From an uncultured Kordiimonas sp. (lineage in GTDB: Bacteria > Pseudomonadota > Alphaproteobacteria > Sphingomonadales > Kordiimonadaceae): 64,000 bases of DNA. A program made the position numbers and the translations under genes. The stretch covers positions 744,001-808,000 of the forward strand of contig CANNDZ010000001.1 in NCBI GenBank assembly GCA_947503575.1, given 5' to 3'. The notes under the pieces were generated by a model that did no database searches, had not been told where the DNA came from, and saw only the letters and a program-made list of their open reading frames with translations. Shown here in pieces: positions 9,790-20,596 of this stretch (positions are counted from its first letter, which is position 1; every line of letters starts with the position of its first letter).

Positions 9790-10350
9790 ATGGCAGAGCA
9801 AGCAACTTTCACGGCCATGCAGGACGGCACCCTTGAGGACTGGCAAATCATCGGCGCCGCCCACATGGAAGAGTTCAAGAACACAGCTGATCGTTTCATC
9901 GGCATGTTAAAGTCGCTGGAGCAATACACGCTGGGCTTTGCCTGTGACCAATTGCAACATTCTTTGATGGCCGGCACCCTGGCGCGCCGGGCAGGCGCAT
10001 CGGATGAAGAAATTGTCATCGCTCTGTGTCACGATATCGGTAAAGCCATCAATGTGCCCAACCACGGCCCCATCGCTGCGGAGATGATGCGCCCCTATAT
10101 CAGCGACAACAGCTATCACGTTATCCGCAACCATCAAGCGTTTCAGGGTGAGCACTATTATCATTATCTGGGGGCACCAACGGACCTGCGCAAACAATGG
10201 AAAGACGAGCCCTGGTATGACCTCGCCGTCAAACTGGTAGATGAATGGGATGCGCCTGCCTTTGATCCGGATTTTGAAGTCGACAGCCTGGAAAGCTTTA
10301 TCCCCCTGATGCGCAAAGTGTTTCACGACAAGCCTGTCGCTGCCGGGTGA
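9790..10350 (+). CDS. HD domain protein
   Basis: QLQHSLMAGTLARRAGASDEEIVIALCHDIGKA with downstream His residues and NHQAFQGEHYYHYLG. Confidence 0.75.
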   Translation: MAEQATFTAMQDGTLEDWQIIGAAHMEEFKNTADRFIGMLKSLEQYTLGFACDQLQHSLMAGTLARRAGASDEEIVIALCHDIGKAINVPNHGPIAAEMMRPYISDNSYHVIRNHQAFQGEHYYHYLGAPTDLRKQWKDEPWYDLAVKLVDEWDAPAFDPDFEVDSLESFIPLMRKVFHDKPVAAG

Positions 10351-10454
10351 CGTTGAGAGGTGAGCCCCGTTCATATCCTGTTTGGGCCAAAACGCGCTGT
10401 AGCTGCCTCGATCTTGGCGCAGCAAGGGTTTTGATGTAAGGAAGAAACCAGTCC

Positions 10455-11537
10455 ATGTGGCCTAACCGAAAACTACTTGATGTGCTTGGTATCGACCTGC
10501 CGATAATACAGGCACCGATGGCGGGGGCGAACGGTTCGGCCATGGCGATTGCGGTTGCCAAAGCCGGTGGGCTGGGTTCGCTGCCTTGTGCCATGCTGAA
10601 CCCGGCAAAGGTAAGGGCGGAAATCGGTACCATTCGGCACCAGACCGAGAAGCCCATAAACCTCAACTTCTTCTGTCATACCCTACCCACGCCTGATACC
10701 AACCGCGACGCGGCCTGGAAGCAGCATCTGACCCGCTATTATGATGAACTTGGGCTGGATGCGTCAGTGTCGGCACCCGCTGTAACTCGTGCGCCATTCG
10801 ATGAAGCCATGTGTGACGTCATCGAGGACGTCAAACCCGAGGTAGTCAGCTTTCATTTTGGACTGCCGGCAGGCCACTTGCTTGACCGCGTCAAAGCAGC
10901 GGGCAGTCGTGTGCTGGGCTGCGCAACAACGGTCGAGGAGGCACGATGGCTGGAAGCAAACGGTTGTGATGCCATAATCGCGCAAGGTCATGAAGCGGGC
11001 GGCCACCGGGGTATGTTTTTGGGCAGTGACATCACGACCCAGGCGGGTACTTTTGCGCTCGTGCCGCAGGTCGTGGATGCCGTGAAAGTCCCCGTGATTG
11101 CAGCGGGTGGCATCGGCGACGGGCGCGGGATAGCGGCGGCATTTGCGCTTGGTGCCGCAGGGGCGCAAATCGGTACCGCTTACCTCCTGACCCGAGAATC
11201 CCTGATTTCCGATCTGCACCGAAAAGCGCTGGGGGATGCGCGGGATGATGGCACTGCGTTGACCAACCTGTTTTCCGGCAGGCCCGCGCGCGGCCTGTTG
11301 AACAGGGTTATGCGAGATATCGGTCCTATGTCTGATCTGGCGCCTGCTTTCCCGACAGCCGGGCAGGCGCTGGCACCGTTGAAGGCGGCTGCCGAAGCCG
11401 AGGGACTGACCGATTTTACATCGCTGTGGGCGGGACAGGCTGCCAGCTTATGTCAGGAAACCAGTTCAGGCGACCTTACCTCCCAGCTTGCCGAAGCAGC
11501 CGCACGTCGGCTCAAGGCACTGGGTTTGTTTGGTTGA
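10455..11537 (+). CDS. nitronate monooxygenase (2-nitropropane dioxygenase family)
   Basis: LGIDLPIIQAPMAGANGSAMAIAVAKAGGLGSLPCAML...IIAQGHEAGGHRG...VPVIAAGGIGDGRGIAAAFALGAAGAQIGTAYL. Confidence 0.92.
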   Translation: MWPNRKLLDVLGIDLPIIQAPMAGANGSAMAIAVAKAGGLGSLPCAMLNPAKVRAEIGTIRHQTEKPINLNFFCHTLPTPDTNRDAAWKQHLTRYYDELGLDASVSAPAVTRAPFDEAMCDVIEDVKPEVVSFHFGLPAGHLLDRVKAAGSRVLGCATTVEEARWLEANGCDAIIAQGHEAGGHRGMFLGSDITTQAGTFALVPQVVDAVKVPVIAAGGIGDGRGIAAAFALGAAGAQIGTAYLLTRESLISDLHRKALGDARDDGTALTNLFSGRPARGLLNRVMRDIGPMSDLAPAFPTAGQALAPLKAAAEAEGLTDFTSLWAGQAASLCQETSSGDLTSQLAEAAARRLKALGLFG

Positions 11538-11589
11538 TCATGGATAGCAGGAGTTTCCTGATGTTTGGTGGTGGCTCTGATAGCGGTTG

Positions 11590-13074
11590 TTATTTTTGGC
11601 CCTGAGCAAATTTGGCCCCCTGCAGGTAACCCAGCCCGATAAATGCCCATGTTTGATCATTTTTGAAATTCTGATCACCGGTGCTGTATTGTGGAAAATG
11701 AATCTGTAGCGCTTCAATGCCAAAGCCGTTCAGCTTGGCTTTCAGGTTTCTGTTGCTCAAATAATCTTCATAGTTGCCAGCGTTGTGGGCCGCCCAGTTG
11801 TAAAGTCTTTCAGGCGTGAACTGGAAATCAACATCTTCGCAGTACCAGTCTTTGATGCCTGGTTTGCGTGTATCATTGAGCGCAGTTTCAAAATCAGACC
11901 GTATCTTTTGGCCAATGCTCCCTCGCTTGGCTTGTTGCTGCATAGTGGGGCGTATGTCCTGAGGCAAGCCGGCCTTTATGTAATAAATCGTCGATGAAAC
12001 AGTGCCTGTTGCATCTTTGACAACACCTTTCACCCAGGATGTGGGCAGGGAAGAAAATGTCTGTGCGGCAAAAGCTTCGTCAATTTCTTCAACGGTTAGT
12101 GTCAAACCATACCGTCCCAGATTTGCTTTCAGGTTTCTGTAACCGTCATAAATATAGGCGGGATCATGCTCTGCATCGACAATAATGACATTGTCCACGC
12201 CGCGGCGGATCAGCGCCATGGCCCCCAGGTTTTCTGATTTTCCGCCATCCCACAGTTTGGATGGGCTTTCAATGCTGTCGGGGTAGAAGATATCAATCGG
12301 TGTCTTGAGAGGAGCGAACGCCGCCCCTGAAATAGCAACCGCTTCATGCCAAGCCTCAAACGTGTTGCCCTTGGTGCTCTGGTAACCGAAATCGCTCGTG
12401 CCGTAATGGATGGGTGTAATTTCCATCAGTTTCTGCGGCCAGGTACGCTCCACTTTTTTGGTGTCCAAAGTAGCATTTATGATCGGATAGGGCGCTTCTT
12501 GGGTGCGCACTATTTGCGCACTGCCTGGCAGCGTCATGGATTGTTCACCCTTGCCAAATGTCCGTTTTATACTCTCGCGGTACGCTCCACGCAGGGACCG
12601 TCCCGGCTTAAACCAGTTTGTGGTCAACACCTGCTTAGAGGAGACAAAGTTGCCGGTAATTGATAGGTGGCATACTTGCTCAGGGGTAGTGTCTGTCGAA
12701 AAAGTGGTGTCCCAAAAGTTGCTGTCCGGGGCTGCTCGGTTTTCATAGTTGGCAAACATGAAATAATTTAAATAGCCACCGCCCGAGACGCTAGAGACAA
12801 TATCAACTTTGTTCATCAGCTCGGGCTGGCTGTCGTATATGCCCTTTAGCACACCGTATGAAAACATGGCTGACCGCAGCCCACCACCAGAGAGGGCGAT
12901 GCCCCAGTCTATTGGCTTATCACCAATCAGCGCACGTTCGTCAGCATTGAGCGTCAGAGGCAGAAGCTTGCCATTTTGTTGTGGCACAATTTCGTGCTTT
13001 TTTACGGTGACGGTCTGGCCGCACCCCGCAACAAGCAGGGGAAGCAATAGTAAACTAATGAGGACTTTTTTCAT
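11590..13074 (-). CDS. patatin-like phospholipase, lipoprotein
   Basis: GIALSGGGLRSAMFSYGVLKG, SSVSGGGYLNYF (GXSXG), WDGGKSENLG; start MKKVLISLLLLPLLVAGC with lipobox. Confidence 0.8.
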   Translation of the reverse strand: MKKVLISLLLLPLLVAGCGQTVTVKKHEIVPQQNGKLLPLTLNADERALIGDKPIDWGIALSGGGLRSAMFSYGVLKGIYDSQPELMNKVDIVSSVSGGGYLNYFMFANYENRAAPDSNFWDTTFSTDTTPEQVCHLSITGNFVSSKQVLTTNWFKPGRSLRGAYRESIKRTFGKGEQSMTLPGSAQIVRTQEAPYPIINATLDTKKVERTWPQKLMEITPIHYGTSDFGYQSTKGNTFEAWHEAVAISGAAFAPLKTPIDIFYPDSIESPSKLWDGGKSENLGAMALIRRGVDNVIIVDAEHDPAYIYDGYRNLKANLGRYGLTLTVEEIDEAFAAQTFSSLPTSWVKGVVKDATGTVSSTIYYIKAGLPQDIRPTMQQQAKRGSIGQKIRSDFETALNDTRKPGIKDWYCEDVDFQFTPERLYNWAAHNAGNYEDYLSNRNLKAKLNGFGIEALQIHFPQYSTGDQNFKNDQTWAFIGLGYLQGAKFAQGQK

Positions 13075-13191
13075 GAATTGCTCCCGCTCATTACAAATAT
13101 GCTCGTAAAAGACGTATTTTACGGCTCTTTGCTGCAAAAACAATGGTTTACTTAACGGCTAATCACTCAGCTGGCGTCTTGCCTAACGGGT

Positions 13192-14379
13192 TCAGTTGGG
13201 CTCAAAGCTTTTCGCGATGGCCTCCGTTGCCGCACGGTAATGCTTGTGATACCCGGTGCCGACGGCGGCTGGGGCATTGCTGTGCACGGCAATAACCACA
13301 TCCCGTTTCGGGTTAACGTAAATCATCTGGCCGAAAATGCCGCTGGCGGTATAGGCCCCGTCATCCAAAAGCCACCATTTATAGCCGTAGCCATCGTATC
13401 CCTTGGACGGTGTTGTTGCCATGTCCATCCATCCTTCTGGCAGAATGTTTGTCCCCGATGGCAGCATGCCTTCATGTTTTGCAAACAGGCCAAGGCGGGC
13501 ATAATCCCGTAGGCTGGCACTGATACAACAACCACCTGTTTCAACACCAAAAGGTGTGGTTACTATCCAGTTGGCGTCATGTTCCATACCAAACGCCTGC
13601 CAGATTTTGGCGTTCATATAGTCAGCGGCGCTGTTACCAATGGCAGCGCGCAGTACCTCGCCCAAAAGGTTGCTCTCTGCAGTGTTGTAGTTGAACACCT
13701 CGCCTGGGGCATGGGCGCGCTTCAAGGTGCCCAGATAATCCGTGAGCGCAATGCCCTGCAAACCGCCAGCCTTTGATACATCTGATTCCGGGTCTTCATA
13801 GTCTTCGTTCCAGGCAATGCCGGAGGCCATCTGCAAGATATGGCGCAGTTTCACGCCGCCATAGTCTGTGCCGCGCATGCGGGGTAGATAATCCGCGACT
13901 GTATCATCCAGGCTGGTGATGTAGCCGTCTTTCATTGCCGCGCCGATCAGTGTGGAGGTGAAAGATTTGGTAACCGAAAAAGAAATCCAGCGACTTTCGG
14001 GTGTGTGGTCGGCGGCGTAATGCTCCAGCCGGATGGTATCGCCCTCAAGCACAGCCATGCCCATCAGCGGTTCCTGCAAAAGTAAATCCTGAACAGTATA
14101 TGTGGTTCCATCAACAACGTACGTCAGCGCCTTTAGGCTTTCATCAAGTTCTGTGGTTAACGGATAAGGCGTCGCGGACGCAGGCAGTGCGCGCGTTGGG
14201 GCCGCCCGGTCAATATGCGCGAACGCAATGCGGCGGTCTGCATCATTGAGAAACAGTACATTTGCGATGCCTTCATCGGCCATCCGTTTTATGAGCTCGT
14301 CTATTGCCTCTTCAGGTGCGGCAAAAGCAGCAGGGCCCATAAGGCATGCCAGCAGAAATGATTTCATGATCCGTTTCAT
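13192..14379 (-). CDS. serine hydrolase (beta-lactamase class C family)
   Basis: SVTKSFTSTLIGAAMKDGYI SXXK motif; YNTAESNLLGEVL; signal peptide. Confidence 0.88.
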   Translation of the reverse strand: MKRIMKSFLLACLMGPAAFAAPEEAIDELIKRMADEGIANVLFLNDADRRIAFAHIDRAAPTRALPASATPYPLTTELDESLKALTYVVDGTTYTVQDLLLQEPLMGMAVLEGDTIRLEHYAADHTPESRWISFSVTKSFTSTLIGAAMKDGYITSLDDTVADYLPRMRGTDYGGVKLRHILQMASGIAWNEDYEDPESDVSKAGGLQGIALTDYLGTLKRAHAPGEVFNYNTAESNLLGEVLRAAIGNSAADYMNAKIWQAFGMEHDANWIVTTPFGVETGGCCISASLRDYARLGLFAKHEGMLPSGTNILPEGWMDMATTPSKGYDGYGYKWWLLDDGAYTASGIFGQMIYVNPKRDVVIAVHSNAPAAVGTGYHKHYRAATEAIAKSFEPN

Positions 14380-14482
14380 ACAAAGTCCTGACTTGATGGT
14401 GTCGAAAAAGCCGTTTGTGGATAGTGGCTAAGTGAGCGCGGGCCCGGGTTAGTGCCCAGGCCCGCGTTTGATGGCCTTAGTT

Positions 14483-17400
14483 TTACTGACCAGCTGGTAG
14501 CGGTGACCCCGGTGTCCAGGGTGCCCCCGCTTCCTGCAAGGCCGTCTGGAACGCGGGTACCGTGGTATCCACCAACGCCGAAATCCGGTCCATCACATCG
14601 GTGAGGCCTTCAAGGGCGTACGCAAACTGTTCCCGGTGTTGCTGGGTTGGGCCGTAAGCACCCCAATCAGCGGAAGCGGCATAATTTAGACGGCTTGAAA
14701 CTGTGGCGGGTGTCGCCCCCATGCCCTGCCGCGATTGTAGACCTCGAAGCTCATTGGTGATGGCTTCCAACTCTGTGCGGATGCTTTCATACATCGCCTC
14801 AAGCGCTTGCGTATCGGCCGGTGTCCGGTTCAGTGCGGTACGCATTAGAGCCAGCGTGTCGCGCAGGCCATCCAGGCTGGCGTTTGCCGCAGTTGCCTGC
14901 TTGATGGCATCCCCCACTTCTTTTTTGAAGGCAGCGCTTGCCATGTGGCCAGCACCCGGCAACGCACCCTCGCGGATCGGCGCCAGGTCGAATTGAACGG
15001 GATCAGCCAACTGCGTAATGGTGCCACCCACCCGTTGATAAAGGGTCGCGGAGTAGGTGCCTGGCGCTGCCATAAAGCCTTCATCTTCGTCGTCTGCTTC
15101 TGTAACGGCATCAACAGGTGCGTGGGTCATATCCCATGTTGCCCTGTGCAGTCCCTTTTTGGTGCTGCCCGTCACGCGGTTAACGAAAGCGCCATTCGTG
15201 TCGCGAATTTCAAGGAAGACGGCGGGTGCTGCTTCCTCGTTTTCGGCTTCGATGGCTTCCCAACTTGGATAAGTGGGGTAGTTTTCGTCTTTAACGGCGG
15301 CTTTGTCTGCCTCTTGCCGTCTTTCCTTTGCGGTTTGCAGGCTTTCCTTCAGATAATAGGTCAGCGTTGCACCGTGAGGCGGGTTGTCTGCGGCAAACTC
15401 GCTGTCGCCAACACTATCAGAATGCAGGCTGCTCTCCCGGTACCACTTGACCGCGCGACCGGGGCCGAACAGCAATGCATCCGCCTCGAGCGCCTCAGCG
15501 TCTATCGAGCGCAGCGGGCTATAGTCATCTAATATATAGATGCCGCGCCCGAACGTGCCGGCAACCAAATCATTTTCATCACGTTGAATGATGACGTCGC
15601 GCGTTGATATTGTGGGCATGCCGCCTTCGAGTTCAATCCATTTGTCACCACCATCAACGGTGAAGAAGACGCCAAACTCGGTCCCGATGAACATCAGGTC
15701 TTTGTTCACATGGTCTTGCACGATGCGCCATACTAGGTGTTTTTCGGGCAGGTCATCTGCAAGCGATGTCCAGGAGCGACCCAGATTGGTCGATTTGATC
15801 AGGTATGGCTTGTAGTCACCTTCTTTGTGGTTATCGAGCGCGACATAAACAGTGTCCCGGTCAAACAGGTCTGCCCGGATGTCGTTTACATAGGCGGTTG
15901 CAGGCACCCCGCGCACATCATCCAGCTCAATTTTTTTCCAATTCTGACCGCCATCTGTGGTGACCTGAATGAGGCCATCATCAGTGCCTGCCCACAGCAC
16001 ATTTTCATCCACCGGGCTTTCAGCAAAATTGGCGATGGTATGGAAGTTGGACATGGCGCCCAGGTCCCAGCCTGCTTCGACAGACCAAGTGCGGCCCATC
16101 ATGGGGTACTGCATGCGGTTGCCGTTTTTGGTCAGGTCTGGCGAGATGGGAGTCCAGCTATCGCCCCGGTTGTCAGAGCGCCAAACACGCTGCGAAGCGT
16201 GATAAATGCGCGCCGGGTCATGGGCAGACACATTGATGGGGGCATCCCAGTTAAAGCGCTCCGCCGGTTCGCCGGGGCGCGGTTGCGGTTTAATGTAAGT
16301 AACTTCACCGGTTTTTCTGTCATGGCGGGCAAGGCTGCCTTGCTGCCACTGTGAATAGACAATGTCCGGGTTGCCGGGTTCGGTTGCTGGCTGGTGGCCA
16401 TCCGCGAACAGCGTCAAAAACCAGTCTTTGTTTTTGATGCCTTCTTCGCGGTCGGTCCGCGACGGACCGCCTTGCGTGGAGTTATCCTGCGTGCCGCCAT
16501 AAACAAAGTAAAATGGTTTGGCGTCATCGGCTGCGACTTTGTAAAACTGGGAAACTGGCAGGTTGGAAATAAACTGCCAGTTTTTCATCCGGTCATGGGA
16601 CATGTAAATCCCGCCGTCAGAGCCAACGAGCACAAAATCCGGATCTGTTGGGTGGAACGCCATAGCGTGGTCGTCCACATGCTTTTTGTCGTTACCCAGC
16701 GGGCCCCAGGTCTTGCCGCCATCGTTTGAGACTTTGCTGTAGTTGCTCATCAGATAGATGCGGTCAAACTGGTGCTGGTCAGCAAACAGTTCCTGATAAT
16801 AATGCGGGCCTGTGCCGCCGCTGACTTCGTCTGACATTTTGGTCCAGCTTGCGCCGCGGTCCGTGGACCGGTAAAGCCCGCCCTTGCGGTTATCCACTTC
16901 AATTGCGGCATACACCACATCAGGCTGCATCGGCGAAATCGCCAGGCCGATTTTGCCCATATTGCCATCTGGCAGGCCGGTTTTCAGCTCTGTCCAGGTG
17001 TCGCCGCCGTCATCAGAGGTGAAGATGCCAGCCCCCGGCCCCGTGCCGACATAGGCGGCAATGGTGCGCTGGCGCGCCCAGGTGGCAGCATACAGACGGT
17101 CCGGGTTGCGTGGGTCCATTACAAGCGATGTAACGCCTGTCCATTCATCGGTTTCGAGGACGCGGGTCCATGTTTCGCCGCCATCCGTGGTTTTATAAAG
17201 GCCGCGTTCGCCGCCGCTGGTCCACAAAGGGCCTTGGGCAGAAACCCACACAATATCGGGGTTAGTGGGGTGGATCACGATGTCGGAGATATGTTCCGAC
17301 GCCTCAAGCCCCATGTTTTCCCAGGTTTGGCCGCCGTCATGGGATTTGTAGACGCCGTCACCAAAACTGATATGTCGACCGCCATTGTTTTCACCGGTGC

Positions 17401-17737
17401 CTACCCACACAATATTGGGGTTGCTGGGGCTGATCGTCACATCGCCGGTGGAATAGACATCCTGATCATCAAAAATGGGGGTCCAGGTTGTGCCGTTGTT
17501 TTCTGTTTTCCAGACGCCGCCAGAACCCACAGCAACATACCATGTTGACGGGTCGGTTTGGTCAACGGCAATGTCGGCAATGCGGCCCGACATATAAGCT
17601 GGCCCGATATTGCGCAGTTTCATGGATGAGAAGGTTTTGCTGGATAGTGTATCCGTTTCGGATTGTGCATGAAGCGGACCCGCCGACCCCATAAAAATTG
17701 CTGCTGCAACACATGCAGATGTGACAAGACGTTTCAT
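14483..17737 (-). CDS. VPS10/sortilin-like BNR-repeat beta-propeller protein, secreted
   Basis: 1084 aa; repeated S.DGG.TW motifs (DGGQTWENM, DGGETWTRV, DGGDTWTEL, DRGASWTKM, NRGDSWTPI) after a signal peptide. Confidence 0.88.
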   Translation of the reverse strand: MKRLVTSACVAAAIFMGSAGPLHAQSETDTLSSKTFSSMKLRNIGPAYMSGRIADIAVDQTDPSTWYVAVGSGGVWKTENNGTTWTPIFDDQDVYSTGDVTISPSNPNIVWVGTGENNGGRHISFGDGVYKSHDGGQTWENMGLEASEHISDIVIHPTNPDIVWVSAQGPLWTSGGERGLYKTTDGGETWTRVLETDEWTGVTSLVMDPRNPDRLYAATWARQRTIAAYVGTGPGAGIFTSDDGGDTWTELKTGLPDGNMGKIGLAISPMQPDVVYAAIEVDNRKGGLYRSTDRGASWTKMSDEVSGGTGPHYYQELFADQHQFDRIYLMSNYSKVSNDGGKTWGPLGNDKKHVDDHAMAFHPTDPDFVLVGSDGGIYMSHDRMKNWQFISNLPVSQFYKVAADDAKPFYFVYGGTQDNSTQGGPSRTDREEGIKNKDWFLTLFADGHQPATEPGNPDIVYSQWQQGSLARHDRKTGEVTYIKPQPRPGEPAERFNWDAPINVSAHDPARIYHASQRVWRSDNRGDSWTPISPDLTKNGNRMQYPMMGRTWSVEAGWDLGAMSNFHTIANFAESPVDENVLWAGTDDGLIQVTTDGGQNWKKIELDDVRGVPATAYVNDIRADLFDRDTVYVALDNHKEGDYKPYLIKSTNLGRSWTSLADDLPEKHLVWRIVQDHVNKDLMFIGTEFGVFFTVDGGDKWIELEGGMPTISTRDVIIQRDENDLVAGTFGRGIYILDDYSPLRSIDAEALEADALLFGPGRAVKWYRESSLHSDSVGDSEFAADNPPHGATLTYYLKESLQTAKERRQEADKAAVKDENYPTYPSWEAIEAENEEAAPAVFLEIRDTNGAFVNRVTGSTKKGLHRATWDMTHAPVDAVTEADDEDEGFMAAPGTYSATLYQRVGGTITQLADPVQFDLAPIREGALPGAGHMASAAFKKEVGDAIKQATAANASLDGLRDTLALMRTALNRTPADTQALEAMYESIRTELEAITNELRGLQSRQGMGATPATVSSRLNYAASADWGAYGPTQQHREQFAYALEGLTDVMDRISALVDTTVPAFQTALQEAGAPWTPGSPLPAGQ

Positions 17738-17892
17738 TGATAGCCCCTCTTTGCCCTTAAGTGGTTTGGTAAAACCATATCACCTTCGGCCATCGCCTCA
17801 ATGGATAATTGGATGGTGCAACTATCGTTTATATTTCCGCCTTGGTGACGTTAGGGGCACATCGCGAGAGAGGCGCACTTAAATGGGCGCAG

Positions 17893-18570
17893 TTATCCGA
17901 GCCGGATCGCGCCGTCCGGCAGTTCGGCAGCGGCAATCACGGCAGTTTCGTTGGCAGCTGCCTCTCGCCACTTCATCATCAACGGGTTATCCATGACGGC
18001 AGTCATATAGGCGCGGGCGGTGTCGTTGACAGCGATGCCGTAACTTTCAAACCGGGTCACCACGGGCGCATACATCATGTCTGCGGCGGAGAAGCGACCA
18101 AACAAGAAGTCACCGCCTTCGCCAAATGTGCTGCGGGCTTCCAGCCAAATATCCTCCACGCGGCGCACATCGGCAGCAACTGCGTCGCTGAGTTTTAGCC
18201 CCGTGTGCCGGGCGCGCAGGTTCATCGGTGCATGGGTGCGCAGGGCCATGAAAGCGCTGTGCATTTCTGCCGCGATGGAGCGCGCGAAGCCGTAGGCACG
18301 ATTGTCTTCTGGCCACCAGAATTTTTCGGGCACAAGGCGGGCGCAATAGTCAATGATTGCAAGGCTGTCCCACACCAGCGCATCGCCGTGTTTCAAAACT
18401 GGCACTTGCCCGGCCGGGGAATGCTTCAGGAGCGCCGCTTTGGAAGACGGTGTATACAGGTCGATCTTGACCTCATCCATTGGTAGCCCCGTGTATTTTG
18501 CCGCAAGCCAGCCGCGCAGCGACCAGCTGGAATAATTTTTGTTGCCGATAACGATGGTGAGTTCGCTCAT
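17893..18570 (-). CDS. glutathione S-transferase family protein
   Basis: LTIVIGNKNYSSWSLRGWLAAKYTGLPMDEV...SPAGQVPVLKHGDALVWDSLAIIDYCA. Confidence 0.9.
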   Translation of the reverse strand: MSELTIVIGNKNYSSWSLRGWLAAKYTGLPMDEVKIDLYTPSSKAALLKHSPAGQVPVLKHGDALVWDSLAIIDYCARLVPEKFWWPEDNRAYGFARSIAAEMHSAFMALRTHAPMNLRARHTGLKLSDAVAADVRRVEDIWLEARSTFGEGGDFLFGRFSAADMMYAPVVTRFESYGIAVNDTARAYMTAVMDNPLMMKWREAAANETAVIAAAELPDGAIRLG

Positions 18571-18948
18571 GCCTGCCCTCTCAATTCTTCATACGGGACC
18601 AGTCTTGCATCAGCGTATATCGCGTTCAAACGAGATTAGGTTGTCGAACAAGCAAGAATAAACCCACGCCGGTAGTGGCATGAGGCTGGGACTACACTAT
18701 AAATCAGAAAAGGCCTTTTACCTTGGTACTCAAAAAAGCCTTCCACTGCTTCCCGGCCAGCGCAAACAGCGTGCTGCATTGGCAGCTCCGCCAACCTCAG
18801 GCGATTATTGATTATAAAAATTACTACTATAGCACCACAACCATAGAAAATTCCTATCGAAAGTCAGTTGAAACTGTCGTCCATACATGAAGAAAATATG
18901 GTATTAAACTCCATAGGATTGCTCACCTCATAAGTGAAAGGATCTATC

Positions 18949-19548
18949 ATGAGATATACTAGATTTTCTTTTCTAACCCTATGTTTTGTATCGTTTTTCA
19001 CTGCTGCGAGCGCCGTACAAGCTATTGATATTCGTGACTATCTTGTCGCGGAAGCAAGCCTTCTGGAGCCGACTGTTAGCGGGATAAACAGCAGTCACAT
19101 TTCTGTCCGGATGCGTCAGGGTGATGAAGAATCTAGGCTTGTGAACCTGTCCGAAAAGCGAGGTAAAGTACTTGTTCTCACCACATGGCACGAGAGAAGT
19201 GGTGCCTCGCGTGTTAATCTGCGCCAACTGCAAAGGTTGCAGAGAAAATTAGGTAAGGATGTGCTGGAAGTTATTGCCATTCATGACAGTGGCATCCATT
19301 TCGCCCGAGTGGCAAGGGAGATGGAGCGCTTAGGCTTCGGTGACTTGACGGTCGCTCAAAGCTTCGGTCCTCAAGTGATGCGTGATCTGGCGTTTCAGGC
19401 GGAGTTTTCTATGAACAGGGGTGGGCGTTTCACTTGGGTTATCGACCCGAAAGGTGAGTTTCGTTTGCTGACCGACACCATATTGTACTGGGTCGATATG
19501 CCAGCAGTTATGGAATTGATTGAGGCGCTCATTGAAGGCGACGTTTAG
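18949..19548 (+). CDS. secreted protein, possibly DUF4174/thioredoxin-like
   Basis: Signal peptide; ...RGKVLVLTTWHERSGASRVNLRQLQRLQRKLGKDVLEVIAIHD. Confidence 0.5.
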   Translation: MRYTRFSFLTLCFVSFFTAASAVQAIDIRDYLVAEASLLEPTVSGINSSHISVRMRQGDEESRLVNLSEKRGKVLVLTTWHERSGASRVNLRQLQRLQRKLGKDVLEVIAIHDSGIHFARVAREMERLGFGDLTVAQSFGPQVMRDLAFQAEFSMNRGGRFTWVIDPKGEFRLLTDTILYWVDMPAVMELIEALIEGDV

Positions 19549-19662
19549 ACAGCCTAGGGCAGACTGACGTCTGCCAGCATTACTTTTGCCATTGGCCCTG
19601 GCATCGCATTTATGTCGATAACAGGGCCATCATTACCGCCCCGGGCCAACCGTGTCGCCAAC

Positions 19663-20550
19663 TTACCGTGTCGGGACGGGCATGTCGCCGTGATAGTCGT
19701 AAAAACCGCGCCCTGTTTTGCGGCCCAGCCACCCGGCTTCAACATATTTCACGAGCAGCGGGCAGGGCCGGTATTTGCTGTCGGCCAGGCCGTCATACAG
19801 CACCTGCATAATCGACAGGCAGGTATCCAGTCCAATGAAATCCGCGAGCGTCAAGGGCCCCATGGGGTGGTTGGCGCCCAGCATCATCGCGTTATCAATG
19901 GCTTCCACGCTACCCACACCTTCATACAGGGTGTAGATGCCTTCATTAATCATCGGCATCAGGATACGGTTGACGATAAAGGCCGGAAAGTCTTCCGAAA
20001 CAGCGGTGGTTTTCCCCAGTTTTTCGGTGAAGGCAGAGAACTTTTCAAACGTGTCATCTGCCGTGGCGATGCCGGGGATCAGTTCCACCAGTTTCATGAT
20101 CGGCACCGGGTTCATGAAATGCACGCCCATGAACTTGTCAGCACGGTCCGTGCTGGCCGCAAGCCGGGTGATGGAAATGGACGAGGTGTTAGAGGCCACC
20201 AAGGCGTCTGCCTTCAGGTGCGGGCACAGGTCCCGGAAGATGGCTTTTTTGATGTCTTCGTTTTCGACGGCGGCTTCAATCACCAGATCACAGGCGTTGT
20301 GCGCGGAAAGCTGGTCAGAAAGCGTGATACGACCCAGTGCTGCGTCCATGTCAGCCGGGGTGATTTTGCCTTTGCCAGCCTGGCGTTCCATGTTGCCGCG
20401 AATAACCGCAAGGCCGTTTTCTGCTTGCTCCATTGTGACATCCGTCAGAACCACATTGAGGCCGGCGAGCGCACTAACATGTGCGATGCCGTTCCCCATT
20501 TGACCGGCGCCAATAATGCCAACTGTATCAACCATCGTTTTTCTCACCAT
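19663..20550 (-). CDS. 3-hydroxybutyryl-CoA dehydrogenase
   Basis: VGIIGAGQMGNGIAHVSALAGLNVVLTDV; GVHFMNPVPIMKLVELI; LGANHPMGPLTLADFIGLDTCLSIM. Confidence 0.95.
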   Translation of the reverse strand: MVRKTMVDTVGIIGAGQMGNGIAHVSALAGLNVVLTDVTMEQAENGLAVIRGNMERQAGKGKITPADMDAALGRITLSDQLSAHNACDLVIEAAVENEDIKKAIFRDLCPHLKADALVASNTSSISITRLAASTDRADKFMGVHFMNPVPIMKLVELIPGIATADDTFEKFSAFTEKLGKTTAVSEDFPAFIVNRILMPMINEGIYTLYEGVGSVEAIDNAMMLGANHPMGPLTLADFIGLDTCLSIMQVLYDGLADSKYRPCPLLVKYVEAGWLGRKTGRGFYDYHGDMPVPTR

Positions 20551-20596
20551 TGTTGCGCGCCCATCCGGTCACGCGCGTCTTTGAGTTACTATAGAC

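Noticed and set aside
14945-16354. Large plus-strand ORFs (14945-15532, 15737-16354) opposite the sortilin-like gene
   Set aside because: Antisense to a long beta-propeller coding sequence with clear repeats; no family motifs of their own.
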